Under the pieces are notes generated by a model, which was not told the DNA's origin, did not search any database, and saw nothing but the letters and a program-made list of their open reading frames with translations. Below, one piece after another: positions 1-12,700 of a DNA stretch of 64,000 nucleotides. Within the stretch, counting starts at the first letter, position 1, and each line of letters begins with the position of its first letter. The translations under genes were made by a program, and so were the position numbers. Where the stretch lies: contig CM037784.1 of assembly GCA_021229015.1 (NCBI GenBank), forward strand, positions 65,809,223 through 65,873,222, given 5' to 3'. The DNA comes from Solen grandis (lineage: Eukaryota > Mollusca > Bivalvia > Adapedonta > Solenidae).

Positions 1-66
1 GTCAGAAACGTAGGAGGAGTTGCGTTCACAAGATATGGACATACGTACGGACGGCCGGACAGAAGG
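1..66 (-). repeat. Edge fragment of a dispersed element
   Basis: The first 60-odd bases are close to the reverse complement of the start of the element at about 57225-57275, sharing the stretch read there as TCCATATCTTGTGAACG. The window therefore opens inside an inverted copy of that family. It has no coding content. The identification rests on the within-window match only. Confidence 0.7.
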
Positions 67-199
67 AAAAAAACCGGGGGAAAAAAAAGGGGGGGTTTTG
101 GAAAGTAAGGCAATAAAAAAATTCAGTTAAACTAATTATAACTAAATTTAAAATTGTAAGTGTGGACAATGCAGATAACATAGTATAACAATTATGCAG

Positions 200-541
200 A
201 ATTAAATCAAATTTATTTATTAACTTACAGACAAAAAAAAAAAAGAAAAAAGAAAAAAAAAGCAATTGAAGCATAAATCATTAGAATGTTAGAATGGGGA
301 GAACAGAGGAGAGAAAATATCCTTATAAAAAAACATGATTATGCTTAATATCACAAAAATGAACAAGATCTATATTTAATTTCTGACATATTTGGAAATA
401 TTATAGACAGATGGGTCTTGCATACAGAAAAAAAAGGGTAAAAAAAACCACACACACACACTAGAAACAAAACTAAAATTTAGCATAGAATCCCCGAATC
501 ATTGCACTTTGTCCCCAAATAAATAATCAAACAGCTGAAAA
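200..541 (-). promoter_or_regulatory. Probable 3' UTR and poly(A) signal of the RhoGAP gene
   Basis: Downstream (in minus orientation) of the stop at 542-544 the sequence is AT-rich. Overlapping AATAAA hexamers on the minus strand fall at about 205-217 (TTTATTTATT on plus). This would fit a short 3' UTR if the terminal exon call is right. AT-rich sequence produces such hexamers by chance, so support is modest. Confidence 0.35.
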
Positions 542-732
542 TCAACATGAAAACAACAACAACAGCACACGACCTTCACCCCAATCACCATGGCAATACT
601 GACTGTGTATGTCATGCCGAGCATTCTGGGATTGGTGAGAATCGTCGGGGAGCAGTAAGTCATCATCGGACAGGATATCGGAATCAGCAGAATTCTCAGA
701 GTCTAGACCATTTTCAAGGTCATTATCTTCGC
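542..732 (-). CDS. Probable terminal coding exon of the F-BAR/RhoGAP gene, acidic tail
   Basis: After a good acceptor (TTATTTACAG) the open frame reads EDNDLENGLDSENSADSDIL and continues acidic and serine-rich to a TGA at 542-544. Composition and codon use look coding, and acidic disordered tails are common in this family. The exon needs one base from the preceding exon, whereas the last confident upstream exon (10815-10906) ends in phase 0. At least one exon between them is therefore unseen, or this exon belongs to another transcript. Confidence 0.45.
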
Positions 733-3700
733 CTGTAAATAAGTACATGTACATGCAAGCATTCTCATTGGTTAATTGTATCAGTCAAGGAACCATATTC
801 TCCTTACTTTTTTTTAAATACTCACCAATCCCCTTTAAAATAGAACTATCTCCAAAGGTTATAAATAACCCCGCATATCTTCATGTAATGTGAGTGTAGG
901 GTGGGATTTAATGGGACGGGGACAGGAAATACCGTGATTCATATATAGCTACCAAATCTGTGAAACCAGGGTAGAAAATAACATAAGAGAAAAAGCCAAT
1001 TTCATAACTTGATTTTTAAGCAAATTCTAGGAAAACTAAAGATTTTACAATACCTTAATTGTAATAAAACTGATTCTACCAACATGAACCAGGGCTATCA
1101 CTAAAGGTGATAACTACCCCAGCAAGCCATATTGTCTTCATGTAATGTTAGCGAGGAATGGGACAGGACAAGACTTGACGTAACACAATGAGCCTGATTC
1201 CTGTACAGCCCCAACTTCTGAGAAGCAGGGATATATATACTCAAAGGAAAAAGAAACGCTGGGTAACAAGAATCTGTAGTAGCCAAGTTTTTACCTCCTA
1301 ACCATGCAATAAACCTCATTTCATTCTAAAGCATTTATTTTGTTTGGAAAAAAAAAAAAGATTTTTATCAAAATAACTTAAGCTGTAATACTGTCAAATA
1401 CTTCCTATTTAAACTGACACAAAAATTTACCATGTGTTTCTTTTTCCATTGCGTATAATAATGAGTCAAGTAAAACATGTATTTAACACATACCCCAGTA
1501 TGTAAATAACTTGTACATGTATTTTACACATACCCCAGTATGTAAATAACTTGTACATGTATTTTACACATACCCCAGTATGTAAATAACTTGTACATGT
1601 ATGTTACACATACCCCAGTATGTAAATAACTTGTACATGTATTTTACACATACCCCAGTATGTAAACTAGAACTGTCGCCTAAGGGCTTACTAATACCCC
1701 CCCGCAAGTGTTTTTGTCAAACATGGCTTTGGAGCATGAAATCAGAATTCTTGTATGCAACACTCCATCTTAATATACAGAGGACATATGTGCCAACTAC
1801 ATGGAAATCTAGTGATCCTTTGTAACACATACCTATGGATATACCTATGTCTATGGATAAATATCATTAAGATTCACTGAAATCTATCAATGGAAGAAAA
1901 TTGTAAAACAAATACCATCAAAGGGACATATCTTTAAAACAGGGAGGTAATCCAATGGGATAAAAGCAAAAATATAAAGGGGCATAACTATAATAAAGGG
2001 AGGTAATCCAATGTTATATAACTAACACATGCTTCTACAATGTCTAAGGATGAATGGCAGCAAGTTTCATCAAAATCCTTCCAGTAGTTTAGGCGAGTAG
2101 TCCGCAGAAGTTTGTAATGCAAAAATCATCAAAGGGGCATAACTTGGAAATAGGGGAGGTAACCAATATAGATAACGCGCTTATACAATGTCTAAGGATC
2201 ACTGCCAGCAAGTTTCATCAAAATCCTTCCAGTAGTTTAGAAGGAGTAGTCCGCAGAAGTTTGTAATGCAAAAATCATCAAAGGGGCATAACTTGGTAAA
2301 TAGGGGAGGTAACTCAATGCTATATAGATAACGCGCTGCTACAATGTCTAAGGATCATTGACAGCAAGTATCATTAAAATCCTTCCAGTAGTTTAGGCGG
2401 AGTAGTCCGCAGAAGTTTGTAATGCAAAAATCATCAAAGGGGCATAAATTGGTAAATAGGGGAGGTAACCCAATGATATATAGATAACGCGCTTATACAA
2501 TGTCTAAGGATCATTGCCAGCAAGTTTCATCAAAATCCTTCCAGTAGTTTAGAAGGAGTAGTCCGCAGAAGTTTGTAATGCAAAAATCATCAAAGGGGCA
2601 TAACTTGGTAAATAGGGGAGGTAACTCAATGCTATATAGATAACGCGCTGCTACAATGTCTAAGGATCATTGACAGCAAGTATCATTAAAATCCTTCCAG
2701 TAGTTTAGGCGGAGTAGTCCGCAGAAGTTTGTAATGCAAAAATCATCAAAGGGGCATAACTTGGTAAATAGGGGAGGTAACTCAATGCTATATAGATAAC
2801 GCGCTAATACAATGTCTAAGGATCATTGCCAGCAAGTTTCATCAAAATCCTTCCAGAAGTTTAGGAGGAGTAGTCCGCAGAATTTTGTGTCTACAGACGG
2901 ACGGACAGACGGACGGACGGACGGACGGACAACCTGATTCCAGTATACCCCCCCCTAACTTCGTTGCGGGGGGGTATAATAACTTGTACATGTATGTTAC
3001 ACATACCCCAGTATGTAAATAACTTGTACATGTATTTTACACATACCCCAGTATGTAAATTACTTGTTCATGTATGTTACACATACCCTGGTATGTATAT
3101 AACTTGTACATGTATTTTACACATACCCTGGTATGTAAATTACTTGTACATGTATGTTACACATACCCCGGTATGTATATAACTTGTACATGTATTTTAC
3201 ACATACCCTGGTATGTAAATTACTTGTACATGTATGTTACACATACCCTGGTATGTAAATAACTTGTACATGTATTTTACACATACCCAGGTATGTAAAT
3301 TACTTGTACATGTATGTTACACATACCCCGGTATGTAAATAACTTGTACATGTATTTTACACATACCCAGGTATGTAAATTACTTGTACATGTATGTTAC
3401 ACATACCCTGGTATGTATATAACTTGTACATGTATGTTACACATACCCCAGTATGTATATAACTTGTACATATATTTTACACATACCCGGTATGTAAATA
3501 ACTTGTACATGTATTTTACACATACCCAGGTATGTAAATAACTTGTACATGTATTTTCACATAACCCCGTATGTAAATAACTTGTACATGTATTTTACAT
3601 ATACCCTGGTATGTATATAACTTGTACATGTATTTTACACATACCCTGGTATGTAAATTACTTGTACATGTATGTTACACATACCCCGGTATGTAAATAA

Positions 3701-6700
3701 CTTGTACATGTATTTTACACATACCCAGGTATGTAAATAACTTGTACATGTATGTTACACATACCCAGGTATGTAAATAACTTGTACATGTATGTTACAC
3801 ATACCCCAGTATGTAAATAACTTGTACATGTATGTTTCACATATCCTGGTATGTAAATAACTTGTACATGTATGTTACACATACCCAGGTATGTAAATAA
3901 CTTGTACATGTATGTTACACATACCCCAGTATGTAAATAACTTGTACATGTATGTTACACATACCCAGGTATGTAAATAACTTGTACATGTATGTTACAC
4001 ATACCCAGGTATGTAAATAACTTGTACATGTATGTTTCACATATCCTGGTATGTAAATAACTTGTACATGTATGTTTCACATACCCTGGTATGTAAATAA
4101 CTTGTACACGTATTTTACACATACCCTGGTATGTAAATTACTTGTACATGTATTTTACACATACCCAGGTATGTAAATTACTTGTACATGTATTTTACAC
4201 ATACCCTGGTATGTAAATAACTTGTACACGTATTTTACACATACCCTGGTATGTAAATTACTTGTACATGTATTTTACACATACCCCAGTATGTATCAAA
4301 TAAATGAACCATACTGAGCTGTGTAAACTTTATGCATAGGACTTCCCAATAAAGAGAATATGGTCAAAGATAGAAATGAAGCAACATGCTAATATATAAA
4401 GTTATTCAAAAATTAATAAGATAACCAATATTTTCAAGCATATCAATAACTGAATCTATATATTAAATTGATAAGTAATTTAATATCAGTATGAAAGATG
4501 CAGTTTTAAGTTACATCATTAAAGATACTGTCTCATCATTTCATCCTCAGCAGTGTTTAACTGTAATTTGATTACACCCATCTCTGAAGTGAGTTAACCC
4601 TTTACCTCATGAATATTCATGTACAAATTTATGACTTTATCAGAATTTCTCTTGCTCACAAAATTGCACATTTTGACCCTCAAATTGTGTAAATGACCCC
4701 AAAATATTTCAAAATTTGTCTCTTTTATCTATGTAACAAGGGGTCATTTGTTCTCCTTTTGAATAATATCAAAGGAATACTTTGCTTGATGAATATCAAC
4801 AGGCTGAGTTTTATATGGTGTACGAAATAATAGAATTTTTTTTTTGCCATGTAAACTGTAGAATCTTAATTGCAATATTGTATGCACAACAGATGGCTGA
4901 GGTCTGAATTTTTCTCAAATCTGGGTCTGCTCTGTTTGCAAATGTGTCAGAGTGAGTCTATATGAGGTAAGGAGTTAATAAACATACCACACAACTGTCC
5001 ACATTTATACCACAAACATCAATATAACAGAGTTCTATATCTAGTAACAGTGACCATGAGCTCTACTCCACCGATCCTATTTATGACCCAAAGCTATTTC
5101 TTGGGATATTGAAGAACTGTTAGACAATTCAACAGAGTGCCACTACTAGCATTTTAGATATCAAAGTAAGTGACAAGCATCAGGAAGGATTTAACAAATT
5201 TGGTGACACAGGACACTTAGTCAGTTAGTCAAGTAAGTTTCATGGAATGAAGCAGCATATAATTCCAGGACTGAATGCCTTTTCTCTCTTTCTTTGTCTC
5301 AATAGAGTACAGACAGGATCTCAAATGATGTAACTTTTCACAATCATAAGCCTATATATAATAAAGATTACATATTTAAGTTATACCTATGCGCAAAATA
5401 AAAGTAAAAATGTTAAAGTCACATACAGTACTTTATGAACATTAGCAAAATTGGCAAATTAATCCTTAATAACCACCTCGACTAACATTAGTAATTTTAC
5501 TACTAGGTACACCAAATTCTACTGTAAAAGTAATAGATTGAAAATGAAAAACATGAATACAAATATATCATGAACAAAGTCATCAATATGCAATGGACTA
5601 TAGTTACTGGTTAATCAAATGAATTTAGACATCACCAAAACACCAACTGTTACTTATGCATGTTGCAACCAATTTAACAGCTATTAGTGGATGAGGCAAT
5701 ACTGACATGAACCTTTCCAATATTCAAATTAGATTACCAGATTATCCAAGGGCTATCATGGGATATCATGTGACCAATGGATGACCTAGGTAACACAAAA
5801 GAGCACATAGGTGTGATTGTGAGCAGTTAGTCATTAATGAAAAACAGGTAATGATAGGTAATTTTCACTGCAAAAGTTGGAAAAGTGCAACATAGACATG
5901 ATAAGAGGATACAAATCCACACCACTCAGTAAATATTTCTATGGCCACACATGGATAACAGAATTTTCCAAGTTTTTCAACACTTATGGTATACTACTTT
6001 TGTACGTTTTACATTTAAATGAGAGTTATCAAGCAAAAATGACCAATACAACCCATATTAAACCAGATGAGTATAAAATTAACTTGTCAGCTAATCAGAC
6101 CTTCCACTCATTTGTTCCATAATAAACCTGTTAAGCATGAAATATGTATTCAGTCTTACTTCAATGACATGTGGTAAAACAGTATTTTTTTTGTGGTTAA
6201 AAATTACACATTTTGTAAAAAAGATTTTTAAGCATGGTTTGGATTGTTAAATAGTTTTTATTTTTTTTTTTTTTTGTAATTCTTGATTTAAATTTACTGA
6301 ATAATTGTAAAAATGTGTTCCTTATTTGAATAGAAATCAGTATATTTTGAAAATTCATTATCAAACTTTGGATCAGAATTGACTACAGAAGGACTGGTGA
6401 GGACTGGTTCCAAATTCCCAAAAATACTTAAGTATTGTCTCAGTCTCATCTAAACTATCCTGCTCCTGTCTCCATTGAATAAAGTGACCATAATTTTCGT
6501 TTAAGCATGAAATTCCTACTAAATACAGTTTTGAGAACATTGGACCTGGCTTGAACCCTATCAACAATGCATAGCACTTCATAAAACCTTGTTCCTTAAT
6601 GAGATAAATGCATTCAACTATTCCTGTCTGTTTTATGAAATATCCAAGTACATGACTAATCCAAGTACATGACTGACTTATCCATGTACATGGCAATCTT

Positions 6701-9700
6701 ATTGAAGCACATGACTTATGCAAGTACATGACTAATCCAAGTACATGACTGACTTATCCATGTATATGGCAGTCTTATCGAAGCACGACTTATGCAAGTA
6801 CATGAATGACTTATGCAAGTACATGACTTATCAAAGTACATGACTGACTAATCCAAGTACATGACTTCTCCAAGTACATGACTGACTTCTCCAAGTACAC
6901 AACTGACTTCTCCAAGTACAGAACTTATCCAAGTACATGACTGACTATCCAAGTACAAATGTACATGAACAACCTTAACAACAAACACTATTTGTTAACA
7001 AATGAACTATTTGGGTGTCTTTTATTAGAGAAACAAGACATGAAATCCTTCCTAAGTATTCAAGTGTTATTTTGCACTAAAAATATAATTGAAGGAATTT
7101 GAGCCTTGTTAAAAAAAATCCCCATTGCATCCAGAGGGAAGCATACTCATAACATTTGGAAAGACATCGGCATTATTTTTTTTTATTTTTTTTTTTGTAA
7201 ACACAGGCTCTGACACTTAGTTATCTTCCCTATGCATGTGTGGCTCAATATCAGTATGACATCAGGGGTCATGAAAAGTTCAGAAGATCAGATCAGGGTT
7301 TGGAATACAAAGATGTGCTGAGGAACAGAGGTCAATTATACAAACTGAACAAGTTAAATTTCAGTTAATAGGAGATCTAGTTGGGGCCAAAAATTCTTAA
7401 CCTGTGATGTAAGTAAATGAAATTTTTATATCAAAGTCAAAAAGGGGTAAAAATCTTAAGGGGTTACTGGAAAAGTGATAAACTGATGAAACATCACTTG
7501 CATAGTCACTTTTTTTTAATCTTAAACAATTATAAAGATGCAACAGACAAAACTAGTTTTTAGAAACTGTTAAATTAAAGCTTAAATTTCAGATCTTAAA
7601 GTCATGTCTTCTTTGGTAAATGAAAATGTAAAATTTTGAGACTCATGTTTTAATTAATCTCTACTGAGATCTGCTCCTTTTTTTTTTTTTTTTTTCGTAT
7701 TGGTCTCTGCAAAAACAACAACAACAACAAAAACAACAGAGCAGATTTCAGTAGAGATTAATGTTTTAATTAGCTTGGTGCAATATTGTTATCCCATGTT
7801 ACAAACAGTGAAAGGGAATCAGTCTATAGTTAGAAGAAGTAACTGCAACCAAATCCCATTTCCTTTGAAACGGCTAATATATGAAGTCTGAAATAATCCA
7901 TTGTACAGTTATTGTTAGAACTCTATTGAAGGATGAGTATCATTTCTAGAGAAAATACACGTCAAGTCTTACTCTACAGCAAGCAAGTCAATGATGTGTG
8001 GAAATAGCAAGTCAAATTTTCTGTATAGTTTTCTTCATGTTACATGCAGAGTGCAAAAAACAGCCACCCGTGCCTGGAATGGAACTTAACCCTTATCATG
8101 CTTAACTTTTTAAATGGACTTGTCCTTTCTTCATTTTGGACTGTACCATTTGTTGCTTATGGGGGTGCTTGCTGAAAATTCTTTAACTGAATAGTGAACA
8201 GTGTAGACCATGATCAGGCTGCACAGATGCACAAGCTGATCTTAGTCTGCACTGGTCTCATGTAACAAGTTCCTACAGCATTATAAGGGTTAATTATCTG
8301 TATTATAAAGTCTAGAGACAGCTTATCACTTTAAACACTGCTCACAGTCAATCAAAGACCACAAGCATACTTCAGTATTCTCTGATCAGACTGAACTTTT
8401 AATAAAGGGAAAAAGGAATCACAGGGTAAACATATTGTGTTGGTTTTCAGAAATGAACGGTAATCATGTTGATACAGGTATAAAGATGAAAAAAAAAATC
8501 AACCTATTACCCCATGAATATTCATATACAAATTTATGTCTAGATGGGTATTAATTAACTGAAACTTTGAATGGTGTATGAAACAATGGATTTTCTTTGC
8601 TGTGCAGACTGTGTAAATCTTAAGCTACAACACTGAAGGAGCAAACAGAAGAGACCCTGATCAGACAACTCCCTCCCAGGAGCTGTCTGATCTGGGTCTG
8701 CTCTGTTTGTAAAGTCTATATGAGGTTAAGGTGTGTTAAAACAAAGATGATCCCTTTAAAACTATAGCCTTCAAATGGTGGGGCTTGAATCTAGCCACTG
8801 AGGGTCACCTTAACGAAATATTACGTAACTATTACTGTTTTCCTTCTTCCCTTCAGTATGGACTTCAATCTGATTTTGATCTTACAATTACAAAACAACA
8901 TGTCAAACATCTTTAAGATTGTTATTGTTTTTATTGTAACATAAAGAAAAGCAGGTCTGACTGTCTAGACTCAATACTACAGGCATGACAGGTCAGGAAA
9001 ACAGGTAGAGTAATAAGTATCATTCAGTAACCATGGTTACAGCTTAACATGAATGATGCACCACAAGTAGCCCAGCCATGAATGTAAAGGTCAGAGGTTA
9101 GTGGATGTTATTGAGAAAGTTGTAGTAGTAGTGTGAAAACATTCAGAGCAGGAAATGGAGTTTACCATCAGATGGGATTTGTGATGGATGAGGCACAGAT
9201 TTTAGAACTGCTTCTTTTTTATCATTAAATGTTGATCCTGGAAAATTTTCCTTTAAAATGAATACATTTTATATCAGGTCATAGTCTTTTTTAATTGTAT
9301 CTGATATATAACAAAAATGCTGTAAAAATAAACATGTAAAGCATAAAATTTTGTTAGATAGCACTGTAAGAGGAGATAAAAAGTTTTGATACTAAATAAT
9401 AAGGTCCTGTCAAAAATAAAAGCATTGATAAGCAATATAGTTTACGCAAATTCACGCTGAGTCAGCAACAGCAAATAAATACGCCATTGTCGCTGATAAG
9501 GAATGAATCAAAGAAACAAAGATTTGTATCAGCTACAGTTAAACTGTGAGAGTCCAAGGAGTGCTTACCCATGCACCATTATGAATTTAAATCTATTTAC
9601 CATCATTGTGCAGAGAAATAAACAGAAACAGCAGTATAACACTCTTGGTTTCACAAATCTTGTGATTATTCCTGCATCTCATTTTAGCCAACAGTTCTTG

Positions 9701-12700
9701 GATTAACACAATATTTCTGTAGCATAACTCCGTAGAGATGGAAAAAAAACTTTTTCATAGACACGTCAAAATATCAATTACAGTTAACATCCGACAATTT
9801 CTTAACCCTTTCCCTCATATAGACTCATTTTGACGCAATCAATAGGTATGACATAAAGCCTGATCTGTAGAAAACCACAGTTAAACCTTGCCAAATTTAA
9901 TTATAAAGTCCTCATTTCCAGACCACAGAGGAGCAGCGAACAGCATAAAACCTGATCAGCCTGCGAGTTACTGGTTTTTATGCTGTTCGCATAGGTCCTT
10001 TATTACAGAAAAAATTCAGAAGTTTATTAACTGAAAAATTTTAAAGGGTTAAGGTTAAACTTATAAAATATCAAGCAATTGGCAAAAACTGTCTTGATTA
10101 TGATAGATAAAATATTACAAAAAGTACAATTTAAGTTCAACAGCTGAAATTGTTTATATATAAAAAATTGAGGAAAATAAAGTGTTGCACACTGCATAAT
10201 GTTATTAAAATTGGAAATTAAAATTGGAAAAAACATAGATTTAAAGAAATAACATCAATTTGGAAGTTAACATCAATTAGGAAATTAACATCAATTACTT
10301 AGGAAACAAGTTCTTACAACTAATACTAATCCTTCTAAATGGTTCCTTGGTCAAACCAGTATTTTTGCCTGGTAAGATCATGAAGGTTTCAAAGCCCTAA
10401 CAGGATTCCAACCCTCAACCTTAAGGGTAGTGTTCATTGATTTAGGCTTCAAAGATTTGAAGTTCAATCCCCAATAGGGGAATCTTTTGAAACTATCCAA
10501 GCTGAAAATCACGGTCCAATTGAGGGAAATGTACAAGTTGTAAAAACCATCTTTCTAAACTGATGAAAAAGAAATTATTAAATATTTCCAATTCCATTTT
10601 ATTCAAATGGGGAAAACTAAGGCTATGTAAGAAATAATCTTCTTTAAGCAACATATATGTGATAATTATTAGCTAATTATCACAAGCTATCACAAGGAAA
10701 TAGCGCAAAGCTATGTTTGAAGCATTTAACTACCTAGCTACAAGTATGGCTGAAATCTATAGTAAGCTTATGAGGAATGAAGGGGGAAGGGATGTTAGGG
10801 GGCGGGGCTGTTACCTTGGAGTGAGGGGCGGAGTCTGGAACCCCAGATGGCTGGGGAATATTGGGCGGAATGATCTGCTCCTTCACACCCACTGCAGTTT
10901 GGGATACTGAGCTGAAAACATACATTAGAGTCAATGGTCATGTTCTTTGTAAGAAATTATACTTTTGATAGGACTATGTTAACACTATGTGACACCTTCA
11001 CATATTAGGTTTTATCAATTTATCTATTTTACTGAGATCCTAGTGGCTGAGTGGTTAAGAGCATCCTCCTTGGAATAAAAAAGTTGTGGGTTTGATCCCC
11101 AAGTGCAACATATCAAAATCTAAAAAACTGATACTAGTATAGCTCCCATGCTTGGAGCTCAGCATATAAAAGTAGTTCAAGGACTGGTTGGCCCTGTGTC
11201 AGGATAATGTGACTGGGTATGGTATTGTGCCACATGTCTACGGCGTGATACTGCAATGTGGCAGCGCTATATCTGTCTCATGTAGACATGGTCTCTAACT
11301 GACTGGAATACTGTCTTAGGGACGTTAAACCCATAACCTGAACATTAATCAACATGAAGCTAGATTGAAATGAACAAATATATTCAAGTGTTACACTTGC
11401 ACTAAGATTGTTTGCATTGTTTTTCAAGGCCATGTTTGTATTGTTTTTCCAGGTCAAAGTCAAACTGTTTATTATATATAGAAAAGATTTAATAAAGAAA
11501 AAACTGTACAGACCTTGTATCTTTCTTTGGTTCTTGATTGTGTGATGAGTCTGTCCTTGATGAATCTGGAATACAAGATTATGGACATTTTTTTTTCGGG
11601 ATTTTTTTTTTTTCATTAAAAGAAGGTCAAATGAATAATGAAGAAGTCCATCAACTTAAGCAACTGTCCAATACTGAAGCAATCCAATGAAACACATAGA
11701 TGTTATAGCAGATTATACAAAAAGTAAACCTGACCAGGCGCCACTTTTTTCATCTAAAGTAGGTCTAAGGTCACAAGGTCAACTGCATAATGTAGAGGTC
11801 CATCCACTAAAGCAACAGTCAAAATATTAAAGCATCCAAATGAAGGTAATAGAAGTGTTAGCAGATTAAAAACAAGGTCAACCTGAGTGGACACCTGACA
11901 ACACCTGCCAAAGCCAGACGGAACATCATCAAATAAAGGACTGAATTCTTCCATTGAAAAAACGGTCCAAAAATGGAAACTTGTTATTACTGCAATAATA
12001 AAACTGAGAACAGATATCAACTGGTTCAAAGTTGTACCTGGACAGTCAATCACCACTTCAGGGGAGTCATGGTTTGAAGGTAGCAAACAAGACTACTGAT
12101 TCAATCCCCACTAAGGAAAAGAATGTTACATGTGTATTCGAATCCAAGCTGTGTCAATCAGAGTTTTCATGAGGAAGCCTTCCAGATGGCTTACTTTAGA
12201 TCGGTGGTTCTACCAAAGTGCTTCTGTGCACTCAAGTTCTTCTTCCACCTGTTACTAGGTGGATGTCACAACCAACAAGACTAAAACACTGTCACAACAA
12301 TGGCTTACTCCAACAAAGCAACATTTAACATCTTGCATACCTGGTACAGTGAGAAGGTTGGCTGGCCCGCCCTTGGTATCCATGGGTTCCACTGGGGTTT
12401 CCCCATGGACCACCTGGTGATCCTCGTTTGGCCCAAACAGGATCTCTGCATTGACAATAAGCAGCTCTACCACGCGTGTCTGATGAGGCGTGTCCACCAG
12501 GCATGCTAGAGATGCATTACCTCCCCTGAGGAACAAAAAAACACAGCTCAGGGTACTGATAATCATCAAATGAAATATTGCTTTTCAGAGCATTACAAAA
12601 GACATATAATACATATTTTCAATTAATCAGAGGTTTGTTTTGCAAAAGAAAGAAAACTGTATAGGCCCAGAGTTATTCCTTATAGTTAACAAAAAATCGC

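Noticed and set aside
547..738. Plus-strand frame opposite the acidic exon
   Set aside because: Low-quality composition; the minus frame is the acidic one with a good acceptor.
1475..4294. Regular 40-bp repeats suggesting a CRISPR-like array, and open frames of 62-75 codons in them
   Set aside because: Units are contiguous with no unique spacers and the genome is animal. The frames are simply satellite read without stops.
6373..6729. 118-codon minus-strand frame
   Set aside because: Its start lies in the 20-bp tandem repeat, the remainder shows no domain, and there is no splice or neighbour support.
11040..11110. Apparent tRNA-Ser/Leu gene
   Set aside because: A and B boxes fit, but no acceptor stem closes and a SINE body follows.
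12300..12509. 69-codon plus-strand frame
   Set aside because: Shadow of the RhoGAP exon at 12341-12525.
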